Shown here: one piece after another, positions 1 to 9,668 of the stretch
How positions within the stretch are numbered: position 1 is the first letter of the stretch
Layout of the letters: each line of letters opens with the position of its first letter
Assembly (NCBI GenBank): GCA_964498015.1
Contig: CAZCFT010000002.1
Span: 1 to 64,000, forward strand
From: CAWEZN01 sp964498015
GTDB lineage: Bacteria > Zixibacteria > MSB-5A5 > GN15 > PGXB01
Direction of reading: 5' to 3'
DNA: 64,000 nucleotides
Translations under genes and position numbers: made by a program
Notes under the pieces: model-generated
The model's input: the letters and a program-made list of their open reading frames with translations, nothing else
Database searches by the model: none
What the model was told of the DNA's origin: nothing

Positions 1-9
1 CCTTTGCCT

Positions 10-1407
10 TCAGATTGTGCGGGAGAATTGTACCTTAGATTTTCCCTCAATCGTTTTTTTCAGATAGGCATCGAATGTCATGGCGATATTTCTTACAAAT
101 GTTTTGCCCGACTGAGCCACCATGTATACTTCATTTTCCACGGATAGAAGGCCGTCTTCGATATACGGCTCAAGTAATTTCAGCTCTTCTGAAAAATACT
201 GGTTGGGATTGATGTCAAATTTATCTTCGAGCTCTTTCAAATCGAGCCTGAAATTGCACATGAGTTCCGATATAATATGTTGTCGAATCAAATCATCGTG
301 CGAAAGTTTCATTCCGCGATAAGTGGCAAATATTCCGCTATCGATGGCAGTCTTATAGCTGTCAATTCCATTGACATTCTGGGCAAAATTATTGCTGATA
401 AACGAAATCGACGAGGCTCCTATGCCGATCCAGTCCTTGGCCGCATTGACCGTGTACCCCATGAAATTGCGGCGAAGCTTGCCATTGGCGGCGGCTAAGG
501 CAAGTTCATCAGCAGGGAGTACAAAATGATCCATTCCGATTTGTGAGTAACCGCTCTCGGAAAACATTTTTCGAGCCAAATTGAATAGCGCAAATTTCGT
601 CTCAGCCGAGGGCATGATGCCCGTATTGATTTTCTTCTGATGAGATTTTCCTTCCGGCAAATAAGCAAAGCTATATAGCGCTATTCTATCGGGCCGCAGA
701 TCGACCGTTTTTTCCACTGTCTTATTGAAGGAATCAATTGTTTGCGCCGGCAAACCATAAATGAGGTCGAAATTTATCCCGATAAATCGTTCCTGCCGAC
801 AATACTGATATAGTTCTATAGCCATCTTTTCATCTTGGTTTCTGCCGATTGCCTCTTGTACCCGCTTGTCGAAATCCTGAATACCGAATGAAAGGCGATT
901 GAATCCGAGCGACTTCAGTAATCTGATTCGTTCTTTTGTAGTCACGCGGGGATCCAACTCGATCGATATCTCCGCGTCCTCTAATATCTCGAATCTCTTT
1001 GAAAATATCCCGAATGCATTTATAGTCTGGGTGTCTGCCAAAAACGACGGTGTTCCTCCTCCCCAATGGAATTGTGAAATCCTTTTTCGTTCATCAAGCA
1101 AGCTCTTAACCATTGAAACTTCTTTATCGATTCTCCGGATATATTCGTCAGCCGCCTCTGGACCTGCCGCAACCGCCGTATTGCACCCGCAGAACCAACA
1201 GCGCTTCCGGCAGTAAGGGATATGCAGATAAAATGACAATGGCTCATTTACATCACGAGAGGCGTCTCTTATCGCGGCTTGATAATCATCATGGCCATAC
1301 CGATCGCTCCATTCAGGTACGGTCGGATAACTGGTATATCGCGGTCCCGGCCGATCATATTTCTTGACCAAATCAAGCGGCACGGCTTTATTTTTATCTT
1401 CTGACAT
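10..1407 (-). CDS. hemN: Oxygen-independent coproporphyrinogen III dehydrogenase
   Basis: Radical SAM enzyme that converts coproporphyrinogen III to protoporphyrinogen IX in the cytoplasm. The 465-residue length fits HemN. The cluster cysteines C66, C70 and C73, plus the HemN-type C75, lie in CRKRCWFCGC. The N-terminal RYTSYPT signature (residues 23-29) separates it from the shorter HemW. It is the last heme-operon gene inside the window, and its start lies 14 bases inside hemE. No oxygen-dependent HemF is present here, which suggests this step is adapted to anoxic conditions. The stop is only nine bases from the window edge, so the operon may continue outside. Confidence 0.97.
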   Translation of the reverse strand: MSEDKNKAVPLDLVKKYDRPGPRYTSYPTVPEWSDRYGHDDYQAAIRDASRDVNEPLSFYLHIPYCRKRCWFCGCNTAVAAGPEAADEYIRRIDKEVSMVKSLLDERKRISQFHWGGGTPSFLADTQTINAFGIFSKRFEILEDAEISIELDPRVTTKERIRLLKSLGFNRLSFGIQDFDKRVQEAIGRNQDEKMAIELYQYCRQERFIGINFDLIYGLPAQTIDSFNKTVEKTVDLRPDRIALYSFAYLPEGKSHQKKINTGIMPSAETKFALFNLARKMFSESGYSQIGMDHFVLPADELALAAANGKLRRNFMGYTVNAAKDWIGIGASSISFISNNFAQNVNGIDSYKTAIDSGIFATYRGMKLSHDDLIRQHIISELMCNFRLDLKELEDKFDINPNQYFSEELKLLEPYIEDGLLSVENEVYMVAQSGKTFVRNIAMTFDAYLKKTIEGKSKVQFSRTI

Positions 1408-2434
1408 TTATTTTCCTTTCATAGCTGTGCACAGTCTGAACCAGAGCCCTCACATTTTCTACCGGCGTCTCGGGGAGAATTCCATGCCCCAAATTGAAAA
1501 TATATCCCGGATAATCCTTCATTTCATTGAGAATCTTGCGAGTTTTTTCAATTATTAGTTCCTCCGGCCCCAGAAGAAGATGCGGATCCAAATTCCCCTG
1601 CAGGGCCTTTGGCGAGAGCCTATCACGGGCGGTCATCATTGGAACTCTCCAGTCGAGGCTGATTATATCCGCATCAAGTCCCCTGATCTGATCTAATAGA
1701 TGATACGAGCCTTTTATATAAACGCTGGTAATTGCATTATCTTGATGCAGAGCGGTGATAATTCTTCTCAGATAGGGCAATGACCATTCGGCGAATTCCT
1801 CTGAGCCTAATTCGCCTGCCCAGGTGTCAAAAATCTGTACTGCATCGGCGCCGGCAGATAATTGTAGCTTGAGATATTTTATACTTATCTCAGCCAGAGT
1901 GTGGAGAACCTTCTTTCCCTCTACAGGATAATTTGTGAGAAATTTAATTGCCTTGTAGAAATCACGCGCCCCTTTCATTCCGCTAAGATAGCAAAATAAA
2001 GTAAATGGCGCCCCGCAGAAACCGAGCAGTGGAATATTCTGGCCGATTCTTTTTCTTGTTTCAATTATGGCATCGCCGACAAAAGAAAGCTCCTTCGCCG
2101 GATCAAATTCCTGGTAGTCGCTAATCTGTTCCGGTTTCTCAAGTATCGGAGTAATAATTGGACCCGGGTCAAATTTCAGATCAATTCCAAGAGGCTCAAG
2201 AATCAATAATATATCTGAAAAGATGATGGCCGCATCGAGGTCCAATATCTCTATTGGTTGTGCGGACACCTCGGCCACAGCCTTTGGCGTCCGACATAGC
2301 TCCTCGAAAGAAAAATTCTTTTTGAAATTTCTATATTCAGGAAGGTACCGTCCCGCCTGCCGCATAATCCAAATCGGCGTTCGATTAGTATATTCCCCGC
2401 GGGCGTTAGCAAGAAATAAATCCTTTTTAGTCAT
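1394..2434 (-). CDS. hemE: Uroporphyrinogen decarboxylase
   Basis: Removes four carboxyl groups from uroporphyrinogen III to give coproporphyrinogen III; a cytosolic, cofactor-free enzyme. The 346-residue length is normal. The family signature RQAGRYLPEYR is at residues 25-35 and the second signature GFCGAPFTLFCYL is further on. The start overlaps the end of the response-regulator gene by 8 bases and the end overlaps hemN by 14, so translation is probably coupled along the operon. Identification is secure from both signatures and context. Confidence 0.97.
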   Translation of the reverse strand: MTKKDLFLANARGEYTNRTPIWIMRQAGRYLPEYRNFKKNFSFEELCRTPKAVAEVSAQPIEILDLDAAIIFSDILLILEPLGIDLKFDPGPIITPILEKPEQISDYQEFDPAKELSFVGDAIIETRKRIGQNIPLLGFCGAPFTLFCYLSGMKGARDFYKAIKFLTNYPVEGKKVLHTLAEISIKYLKLQLSAGADAVQIFDTWAGELGSEEFAEWSLPYLRRIITALHQDNAITSVYIKGSYHLLDQIRGLDADIISLDWRVPMMTARDRLSPKALQGNLDPHLLLGPEELIIEKTRKILNEMKDYPGYIFNLGHGILPETPVENVRALVQTVHSYERKINVRR

Positions 2435-3143
2435 TTGATGAATTCCCCTTCGGGGTAAATTTATAACCGGCGCCGAACTCGGTGTGGAAAAAGATCGATT
2501 CCGAAGGATTCGGCTCGAAGTACTTGCGGAAGCGAAGAATAAAATTATCTACTGTCCGGCTGGAGGGGTATGCATTATATCCCCAGACAGCATCCAAAAT
2601 AGCGCTCCTGCTCAGTACCTCATCCGGATGCTCGGTGAATAGTTTCAATAGCAGACACTCTTTATTAGATAGTTTGAATTTACCCTCTTTGCCCTCCGCC
2701 TCAAAAGCCTTGAAATTGATAGTCCCGCCGGCAAATTTATAAATGTCACCCGATGCGGCGCCGGACCCAAGCCACGCCTGGCGGCGAAAAATAGCTTTTA
2801 TGCGGAGAATTAGTTCCTCGAGGTCAAAAGGTTTGGTGATATAATCATCAGCGCCAATAGAAAGGCCGTCCTTCTTGTCGTCAAGGCTGTCTCTGGCTGT
2901 AAGAAATATGACCGGTTCGGCGCCAAGTTTGGAGCGGATTCGGCGGCATACTTCCAGACCGTCGATTCCCGGCAACATGATATCAAGAATTATAAGGTCG
3001 AAACGGCCATTATTGTAGTACTTAAGAGCCGTGTTGCCGTCGGACGCCCAGACTATCTCATAACCCTCCTGCTCCAGATTCAATATAATCCCCTCGGCAA
3101 TATGCTTCTCATCTTCGACCAATAATATCTGCTTCCGGCTCAT
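2427..3143 (-). CDS. OmpR/PhoB-family response regulator inside the heme operon
   Basis: Receiver domain (residues about 5-115) with the acidic pocket E10/D11, phosphoacceptor D54 (LIILDIMLPG), T82 and K104. It is followed by a winged-helix DNA-binding domain (about 140-232) ending in the usual GAGYKF strand. This is a transcription factor activated by the adjacent histidine kinase. It overlaps the kinase gene by 4 bases and hemE by 8. No output other than DNA binding is visible. An 11-bp-period direct repeat in front of hemA is a candidate binding site (inference). The family is certain; the stimulus and regulon are unknown. Confidence 0.95.
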   Translation of the reverse strand: MSRKQILLVEDEKHIAEGIILNLEQEGYEIVWASDGNTALKYYNNGRFDLIILDIMLPGIDGLEVCRRIRSKLGAEPVIFLTARDSLDDKKDGLSIGADDYITKPFDLEELILRIKAIFRRQAWLGSGAASGDIYKFAGGTINFKAFEAEGKEGKFKLSNKECLLLKLFTEHPDEVLSRSAILDAVWGYNAYPSSRTVDNFILRFRKYFEPNPSESIFFHTEFGAGYKFTPKGNSSND

Positions 3144-4456
3144 GTTCTAATCTTGTACCTCTGGGTGACCGTACATCCATCGCCCGCATTATTTCTTATT
3201 GAAATTTCCCCGCCATTGCGGCGAACGAATTCTCCGGCAATATATAAACCCAGACCGGAGCCGGCTACGGTTCTCATCGATTCGATATTCCCGCGATAAA
3301 AAGGCTCAAAGAGTTTCTTTTCCATTCCCTCAGGAATTCCCAGCCCGTTGTCAATAAACTGAATCTCCGCTTGACTCCCAAAAGCCCGTAGATTGATTTC
3401 AATTTCGACCGTTTCCGATTTTCTGTATTTTAACGAATTGTCTATAAGAGATTCCCATATTCTTATCAATTCTGAGGGGTCCGCCAAAATCTTGACATCT
3501 TTCTGGATATCCAGCTTCAACTTCCCTCCGGGCGACTCGACCCTCTCTCTGACTCTCCCTGCGAATCTCTCCAATTCATCAGAAAGGTCGAGTTCAATCG
3601 GGCGGGAGTTAATTTCCTTATCGGTAAGCTTTCTGACCTGAAGGATATTATCAATGAGCTGATTCAACCGCGCCAGATCTTCTTTCATTTTGGGAACCAA
3701 CTCCGCGGTCAGTTTGCTGTCATAATCTCTTCGCTTCAGTGTATCCACAAAGAGGTTCATCGATGTTATGGGGATTTTTAGCTCATGCGTGATGGAATGC
3801 ACAAAGAGAAGCTGTTCTTCACGGATTTCTTTGGTTCGTTTGAGAGCTCTATAAATCATATAGGCCCCAATCATGATCAACAAAATAAAAAAGGAACCCT
3901 CCATGGCAAGCATCTTAAAATATTTATGACCAGTCCTTTCGATGAGGGTAAAGGCCTCGGGGTTGATCCTTATATTTTCCGTTGATAGCCAATTGGCATT
4001 TCTTAATTCACCCGAATATGATGAGACAAATTCCAATTTATCGTTGCCGAATAACATTGCCCGCGGATATTCCTTATTTAGGAAGATGACAAGGCCTGCT
4101 TTTTCCCCGCCGATTACGAAATAGATGGAATCTGTCGAATTTAGATTTTTCATTTCCTGATTTGTTATAATTCCGGATATGGCCGGATCGGATATATCGG
4201 CTTGCTGATAAAGCGAAATAGAGCTGTCCATTCTGATCTTTATCGCATTTTGGTAGATTCTACTATAGTGCGCATTTAAGAATTCAATACCCCATTCTTG
4301 TTCATCTTTGAGCGTTTGGGTAAGAAATCTCTTGGTGTGTTCGGTATTACGCATTTGAAAAATTATCCACCAGCTCATCTGGGCAATAAAGACAATGGCA
4401 AGGATAACGAATATGATCAGAGTACTGCGCGCCGATGCGGGGGAAAGCCTTTTCAT
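3140..4456 (-). CDS. Membrane sensor histidine kinase inside the heme operon
   Basis: Two membrane segments (about residues 11-34 and 183-205) enclose a periplasmic sensor region of about 145 residues with no recognisable domain. Next come a HisKA dimerisation helix with phosphoacceptor H224 in SITHELKIP and a HATPase_c domain with the N box (IDNSLKYRK), G1 (DNGLGIPEG) and G2 (GSGLGLYIAG). No HAMP domain is evident between TM2 and HisKA. It lies one base downstream of hemL and overlaps its cognate regulator by 4 bases. The position suggests it senses something tied to heme demand, redox state or envelope stress, but the sequence does not say which. Confidence 0.94.
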   Translation of the reverse strand: MKRLSPASARSTLIIFVILAIVFIAQMSWWIIFQMRNTEHTKRFLTQTLKDEQEWGIEFLNAHYSRIYQNAIKIRMDSSISLYQQADISDPAISGIITNQEMKNLNSTDSIYFVIGGEKAGLVIFLNKEYPRAMLFGNDKLEFVSSYSGELRNANWLSTENIRINPEAFTLIERTGHKYFKMLAMEGSFFILLIMIGAYMIYRALKRTKEIREEQLLFVHSITHELKIPITSMNLFVDTLKRRDYDSKLTAELVPKMKEDLARLNQLIDNILQVRKLTDKEINSRPIELDLSDELERFAGRVRERVESPGGKLKLDIQKDVKILADPSELIRIWESLIDNSLKYRKSETVEIEINLRAFGSQAEIQFIDNGLGIPEGMEKKLFEPFYRGNIESMRTVAGSGLGLYIAGEFVRRNGGEISIRNNAGDGCTVTQRYKIRT

Positions 4457-4457
4457 A

Positions 4458-5741
4458 TTAGTAGAGAGACCTGATTATCTCCGCCAACTTTGAGGCCGCC
4501 GAAGATAAATCCTCGCATGAATGCGCCATACTTATAAATCCGACTTCATAAGCCGATGGCGCCAGATATATGCCGGCTTCAAGCGCCTTATTAAAAAGTA
4601 TGGTGTATTTTGGGATTCCCATGGAATTGATTTCTTCAGCTCTCGTGGCGACGGACGCCTGGAAGCTAATCCAGAATATTGAACCGATTTTGATGACATT
4701 GACAGGCAGTCCCTCGATACCTTTCCTGAGCTTCTGGACAAATTCGTCGGTCTCCAACTCCAGTTTTTTCCATCCGTTGTTTTTCTTAAGATAATCCAGG
4801 GTTGCCATTCCGCTGGCCATTGCAAGAGGATTGCCGGAAAGGGTTCCGGCCTGATATACCGGGCCAAGCGGAGCCAGAAGTTTCATTATCTCTGACCGTC
4901 CTCCGAAGGCGCCGACCGGAAGACCGCCTCCCACGACCTTGCCATAAGTTGCCAGATCCGGCGTGATATTGTAATATTCCGCGGCGCCGCCCGGAGCTAC
5001 CCGAAAACCAGAAATAACTTCATCAAATATTAAAACCGTACTATGTCGTTTGGTTATCTCTCTCAGGAATTCCAGAAAGCCCTTAGGCTGAAGCAAGAGG
5101 CCATTGTTGGCAGGCGCCGGTTCTATGATTACCGCCGCAATTTCACCGCCATATTCCCTGAATAATTTTTCTATGGCATCAATATCGTTTAACCGGGCAA
5201 TTAGAGTATGCTTGGCAAAATCATCAGGAACGCCGGCCGATGATGGGATTCCAAATGTCACCAGGCCAGACCCCGCGGAGGCAAGAAGATAATCTGAATG
5301 TCCGTGATAGCATCCGGAAAATTTTATAATTTTATCCCTTTTGGTAAATCCCCTCGCTAATCGAATAGCGGACATAACCGCCTCTGTCCCGGAGGATACA
5401 AAACGAAGGAGCTCAATATGCGGGCAAAGATGTTTTATTTTTTCGGCAAGGACGACTTCGCTTTCATGCACAGTTCCGAAGCTTGTTCCAAGAGCCGCCG
5501 CGTGATTTATGGCAGATACCACAGAAGGGTGAGCATGCCCCAAAATCAAAGGTCCCCATGAGCCGCAGAAATCAAGATATTTGTTGCCATCGACATCATA
5601 GATATATGCTTCCTCGCCGCGCTCAATATAAATTGGCGTTCCGCCGACCGCCTTGAATGCTCTTACCGGCGAACTAACGCCGCCGCTGAGACATTTTACC
5701 GCCCTCTCATAAAGTTGAATCGATCTATCCAGCTTAGACAT
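4458..5741 (-). CDS. hemL: Glutamate-1-semialdehyde 2,1-aminomutase
   Basis: PLP enzyme that isomerises glutamate-1-semialdehyde to 5-aminolevulinate, the second step of the C5 route. The 427-residue length is typical. The PLP lysine is K268 in TYGKVVGGGLPVGAFGG and the cofactor aspartate lies in LIFDEVISGFR. It overlaps hemB by 8 bases and is followed after one base by the histidine kinase gene. Together with HemA it shows that this organism makes 5-aminolevulinate from glutamyl-tRNA. Confidence 0.97.
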   Translation of the reverse strand: MSKLDRSIQLYERAVKCLSGGVSSPVRAFKAVGGTPIYIERGEEAYIYDVDGNKYLDFCGSWGPLILGHAHPSVVSAINHAAALGTSFGTVHESEVVLAEKIKHLCPHIELLRFVSSGTEAVMSAIRLARGFTKRDKIIKFSGCYHGHSDYLLASAGSGLVTFGIPSSAGVPDDFAKHTLIARLNDIDAIEKLFREYGGEIAAVIIEPAPANNGLLLQPKGFLEFLREITKRHSTVLIFDEVISGFRVAPGGAAEYYNITPDLATYGKVVGGGLPVGAFGGRSEIMKLLAPLGPVYQAGTLSGNPLAMASGMATLDYLKKNNGWKKLELETDEFVQKLRKGIEGLPVNVIKIGSIFWISFQASVATRAEEINSMGIPKYTILFNKALEAGIYLAPSAYEVGFISMAHSCEDLSSAASKLAEIIRSLY

Positions 5742-6714
5742 TGCACCATCCGTTTTTCAATATATCGCGCAGATGATAAGTCAGAACCATGTCCGCGCCA
5801 GCCCGGAAAATGGCGTTCAGATTCTCCAGCGCCAAATCTTTTTCGATCGCCATGTTTTCGCGCGCCATCAGTTTGACCATGCTGTACTCACCGGAGACAT
5901 TATATGCGGCAACCGGAACATCAGAATATTCTTTAAACATGTGAATTATATCCAAATATGCCAACGCCGGTTTAACCATGACTATATCCGCTCCTTCCTC
6001 GATATCAAATTCCAATTCGCGCAATGCTTCCCGCCTGTTCCTAAAATCCATCTGATAACTTTTTCTATCCCCGAATTTCGGCGCGCTCTCGGCGGCATCG
6101 CGAAACGGACCATAATAGTTAGAGGCATATTTGGCCGTGTAAGCCATAATAATGCTATTCTTGAATCCATCCTCTTCCAGTTTTTTTCGAATATACTCAA
6201 TCCGGCCATCCATCATATCCGATGGTCCCACGCCGTCAGCGCCCGCTTTGACAAGAGATAGCGCCATTTCACCAAGCCGCTTTAATGTACTGTCGTTGTC
6301 AACATAATCATCCTTTATAATCCCACAGTGGCCGGTGTCGGTATACTCGCATAGGCAAACATCAGCCGCTACAAAAATATTATCCTGATAATATTCCTTC
6401 AAGGCCTCGACAACATGTAAGACAGGATTGTCTTTATGGTCTGCGAATGAGCCGGAAGAATCCTTTGAACCAACCACTCCGAAAAGCATGATCTTATTTA
6501 TTCCCATATCAAAATCAGGCTTGAAATATTCAAGAAATTTATCTGCCGGATCGCGATAGATCCCCGGCATCGATTTAATTTCAAATCGCGGCGATCCCTT
6601 TTCAGATACAAAGTACGGTTGTATCATTTTGACTGGGTCTATTTTCGTCTCGGCGACAAGTTCCCGGATAATCTTATTCCGGCGTAATCTTCGTGGTCGT
6701 TTAAATAATTCCAT
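5734..6714 (-). CDS. hemB: Delta-aminolevulinic acid dehydratase (porphobilinogen synthase)
   Basis: Condenses two 5-aminolevulinate molecules to porphobilinogen. The 326-residue protein carries the Zn-type cysteine triad C120, C122 and C130 (VCLCEYTDTGHCG), so it is predicted to be zinc dependent rather than of the magnesium-only class. The Schiff-base lysines are K195 (AYTAKYAS) and K248 (MVKPALAYLD). It is one base downstream of hemCD in the same operon. Confidence 0.97.
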   Translation of the reverse strand: MELFKRPRRLRRNKIIRELVAETKIDPVKMIQPYFVSEKGSPRFEIKSMPGIYRDPADKFLEYFKPDFDMGINKIMLFGVVGSKDSSGSFADHKDNPVLHVVEALKEYYQDNIFVAADVCLCEYTDTGHCGIIKDDYVDNDSTLKRLGEMALSLVKAGADGVGPSDMMDGRIEYIRKKLEEDGFKNSIIMAYTAKYASNYYGPFRDAAESAPKFGDRKSYQMDFRNRREALRELEFDIEEGADIVMVKPALAYLDIIHMFKEYSDVPVAAYNVSGEYSMVKLMARENMAIEKDLALENLNAIFRAGADMVLTYHLRDILKNGWCNV

Positions 6715-6715
6715 A

Positions 6716-8341
6716 TTACAAACGCTCCCTGATTTTTTCAGCTATATCTTTTATATCGGCCTTTTGGGGCAGATAATCCGCCTTTCGAAAATGCTTTTCA
6801 AGCGCTTCTGCCGTCGGATTTCCGATCGCCCCAACCCATGCCTTAGAAGGAAGATCATGCCCCAACTTCTTATAATATTCTACTGATAAGGGACTCGTGA
6901 ATATAAAGAAGTCGATTTCTTCGCTGATAATCTTGGGCAATGACTCCGGCGCTGATGGGACAGTTCTATAGATATTTATTCTTGCTACTTTGCATCCAAA
7001 TGACTCAAATCCTATTTCAAGTGTATCAGGCGCCTCTTCCCCTTGAGGAAGAAGAATTGATAGCTTATTATTCTTGTATTGTCTCTCAAATTCATTAAGC
7101 AGACCCGATGAATCCTCTTTGTATGGAATCAATGATACCTGAAACCCGAGCGATTCAAGTAATTCCGCAGTCTTTGCGCCTACTGCGGCGATCCTGGTAT
7201 CAGGGGGCAGATGCATATTGAATTTTTTTGCGATTTCATCGAATATCCTGACACTATTTTTGCTTGTGAAAACTATCCAGTGAAAAATCCCAATCTGATC
7301 AAATATCCTTTTGACCATATCCTCATCGTATTGCGGAATAACTTCAAAAACCGGGAAATAGATAATCTCTGCTTTGCCATTCAATATTTCCAAATCTCCT
7401 GAGCCTTCTCTTTCAGAACGGGTTATCAGAACCTTACAGACTGAAGATGATGACATGACCTGATATGCCTTTTCGATCAAACCGGATATACTGTCTCCTT
7501 CACCTTCAAACAATCGAGGTGAAGTCCAATCGTTCTCAGTTCTTGTGCCCAGAAATGCTTTGAGATAAAACCTATCTCCCTTATGCTCAGAAGTCACGGC
7601 CAGCGGGAGTTGGCATCCGCCCTGAAAACGAGCCAGAAGCCCTCTCTCCAGCTCGGCCTTCTGCTGAGCCTCGCTGTCGTTCAATCGGACAATGATATTT
7701 GCAATATCGGGGTCATTGTCGCGAGTTTCAATCGCCAGAATCCCTTGGCCGGGGGCAGGTATAAATTCGAATCGATCGAGAACAATAGACTTTAAGCCGG
7801 ATATATCAAGTTTTAGTCTTTCCACGCCAGCTCTGGCGATTAGAATAGCATCATATTTATTTTCCTTGAGCTTCTTTATACGGGTGGGGACATTTCCTCG
7901 CAACGGCTGAACAATCAAATCGGGGCGACAATAGGCAATCTGCGCTTGCCTCCGAACTGAGCTGGTGCCAATAACGGCGCCCTCTTTCAAATAGAGTTTC
8001 TTTCCCGGTTCATATTTGTTAGGATTAAGCAGAAGCAATTCCGAGGAATCTTCAGGGTTGCAATAAGCGCCGATCTTGAGACCGTGAGGGAATTGCGTAG
8101 ATAGGTCTTTTAAAGAATGAACGGCGAGGTCGATTTCTTTGGATAATAAAGCATCCTCAAGTTCTTTTGTGAAAAAACCCTTGCCCTCGATTTTGTCGAA
8201 ACTCAAATAGTCAATCTTGTCGCCGGTCGTCTTTATAATTTTGATTTCAGCCTCTGCTTCGAGCTTCTCGAGGTACGACTTGATGAGATTCGCCTGATAG
8301 AGCGCGAGCTCGCTCCCTCGAGAACCGATAATGATCTTCAT
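6716..8341 (-). CDS. hemCD: Fused porphobilinogen deaminase / uroporphyrinogen III synthase
   Basis: A single 541-residue chain. Residues 1 to about 298 are HemC, which builds hydroxymethylbilane. It starts with IIIGSRGSELAL and carries the dipyrromethane-cofactor cysteine C243 in RFQGGCQLPLAV. Residues from about 302 are HemD, which closes and inverts ring D. HemD is poorly conserved, but the two-lobed Rossmann-like pattern (VLITRSE..., WIVFTSKNSV, IAAVGAKTAELL, IFTSPLSVEYY) is clear. There is no stop or linker gap, so this looks like a true fusion coupling unstable hydroxymethylbilane to its consumer. It lies three bases downstream of hemA. Confidence 0.95.
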   Translation of the reverse strand: MKIIIGSRGSELALYQANLIKSYLEKLEAEAEIKIIKTTGDKIDYLSFDKIEGKGFFTKELEDALLSKEIDLAVHSLKDLSTQFPHGLKIGAYCNPEDSSELLLLNPNKYEPGKKLYLKEGAVIGTSSVRRQAQIAYCRPDLIVQPLRGNVPTRIKKLKENKYDAILIARAGVERLKLDISGLKSIVLDRFEFIPAPGQGILAIETRDNDPDIANIIVRLNDSEAQQKAELERGLLARFQGGCQLPLAVTSEHKGDRFYLKAFLGTRTENDWTSPRLFEGEGDSISGLIEKAYQVMSSSSVCKVLITRSEREGSGDLEILNGKAEIIYFPVFEVIPQYDEDMVKRIFDQIGIFHWIVFTSKNSVRIFDEIAKKFNMHLPPDTRIAAVGAKTAELLESLGFQVSLIPYKEDSSGLLNEFERQYKNNKLSILLPQGEEAPDTLEIGFESFGCKVARINIYRTVPSAPESLPKIISEEIDFFIFTSPLSVEYYKKLGHDLPSKAWVGAIGNPTAEALEKHFRKADYLPQKADIKDIAEKIRERL

Positions 8342-8344
8342 AAC

Positions 8345-9634
8345 CTATCGAACGTTTCTGGTTATCAGAGATAATCTTATATCGTGGTCAATATCGGAAT
8401 TTGCAATCTTTTCTGCAAGGTGTCTTGCAGGAAGATAGCAGGCGCGAGACAAGACCTTCTTGCTCCAGTAGAGAAGAAGCTTCTGATCGCCCGGCGTGAG
8501 ATGGGATAGTTTTCCCTTGAAAAGGTTGGAAAGCCCCTCTTCTGCCATCGTTATTGACTCATTCATGGCCGAATCGAAAAGGGGAGCTATCATCTGGGTT
8601 ATTTCTTTTTGAAGATATATCTTGAGCTGTTCTTCAATCAAACGGTTGGCGTGGTCGGCCGTCTTGAATCGCTCGCGGCGGTTCTTCTGAGAAAGAGAGT
8701 TTAACTTCTCCATATCCCAAATTTCAAATCTATGGTCGGCCGCCAATTCAGGGGCAAAATCGCGGGGGATAGCGAGGTCAAAAGCATAAACTCTCGCCTT
8801 TTTGGTCATAATTTTCTCAAGCGAAGCGGCGCCAAATATCGGCTCAGAACTGGAGGTTGACGAAATTATTATATCAGCGCTTATATTTCCTTCAAGAAAT
8901 TTATCAAGACTCATCGCCCGACCGGCATATTTTTCCGCAATATGCTCAATCTTGGCTACGGTACGATTTACAAAAACTATCTGATTATTATGCTTTTTTC
9001 TGACAATCTCGGCCATTTTTGCAGTCATCGGCCCCGAGCCAATTATGGAGATCGTCGATTCGGGAAGTTTCGCCAGAATCTCATCCAGACGCAACGTCAC
9101 GAGCGACGCGATAGAAACAGGGTTTCTCCCCAGTTCGGTTTCAGTTCTCACCAGTTTTGCCGCTTTATAGGCGGCGGAGAATAATCTTTCCAGAACAGTT
9201 CCGGAAAGCTGGTTTTCCTGCGCAAGCTGATGAGCCGCTTTGACCTGCCCAAGAATTTGAGCCTCGCCAATAACAATAGAATCAAGCGACGCGGCCACTT
9301 TGAAAATATGTCTGACCGCTTCGCGCCCGGCATAAAGGCGGAAATTTTCAGGCTCAAAATGGGGGTGGGAAGACCCATCGACTTTGAAGAAAAAGTCCAA
9401 AATCCTGTTACGGAGACCGGCAATATCTTCACTTGAATTTTCTCTCACCGCCACAAATTCCACCCGATTGCAGGTTGACAAATATACCAATTCAGAAACG
9501 CCAAGATAAATTTTGAGTGTCGTAAGTTTTTCAATCCGTTGAGGTTCTGGAATAGTAAGAGCTTCCAGAAGTTCGATTCCAGCTTTTCCCAATTTGGTGG
9601 AGACACAAGCAATTTTGGATATACTGTCGTTCAT
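8345..9634 (-). CDS. hemA: Glutamyl-tRNA reductase
   Basis: NADPH-dependent reduction of glutamyl-tRNA to glutamate-1-semialdehyde, the committed step of tetrapyrrole synthesis. The catalytic cysteine lies in YLSTCNRVEF, the nucleotide-binding loop is IIGSGPMTAKMAE, and a C-terminal dimerisation helix follows. I chose the ATG at 9634 (429 residues). An in-frame TTG at 9646 would add four residues but has no better ribosome site. The N-terminus lacks the common GLNHKTAP motif (here CVSTKLGKAGIELLEAL), so it is a divergent member. It is the first gene of the heme operon, behind the regulatory sites at 9669-9717. Confidence 0.95.
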   Translation of the reverse strand: MNDSISKIACVSTKLGKAGIELLEALTIPEPQRIEKLTTLKIYLGVSELVYLSTCNRVEFVAVRENSSEDIAGLRNRILDFFFKVDGSSHPHFEPENFRLYAGREAVRHIFKVAASLDSIVIGEAQILGQVKAAHQLAQENQLSGTVLERLFSAAYKAAKLVRTETELGRNPVSIASLVTLRLDEILAKLPESTISIIGSGPMTAKMAEIVRKKHNNQIVFVNRTVAKIEHIAEKYAGRAMSLDKFLEGNISADIIISSTSSSEPIFGAASLEKIMTKKARVYAFDLAIPRDFAPELAADHRFEIWDMEKLNSLSQKNRRERFKTADHANRLIEEQLKIYLQKEITQMIAPLFDSAMNESITMAEEGLSNLFKGKLSHLTPGDQKLLLYWSKKVLSRACYLPARHLAEKIANSDIDHDIRLSLITRNVR

Positions 9635-9668
9635 AACTCGTCTCAAATTATGGAAATCAGGATTAAAT

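Noticed and set aside
5773..6261. A 162-codon open frame opposite hemB
   Set aside because: Antisense shadow of a highly conserved enzyme; no independent support.
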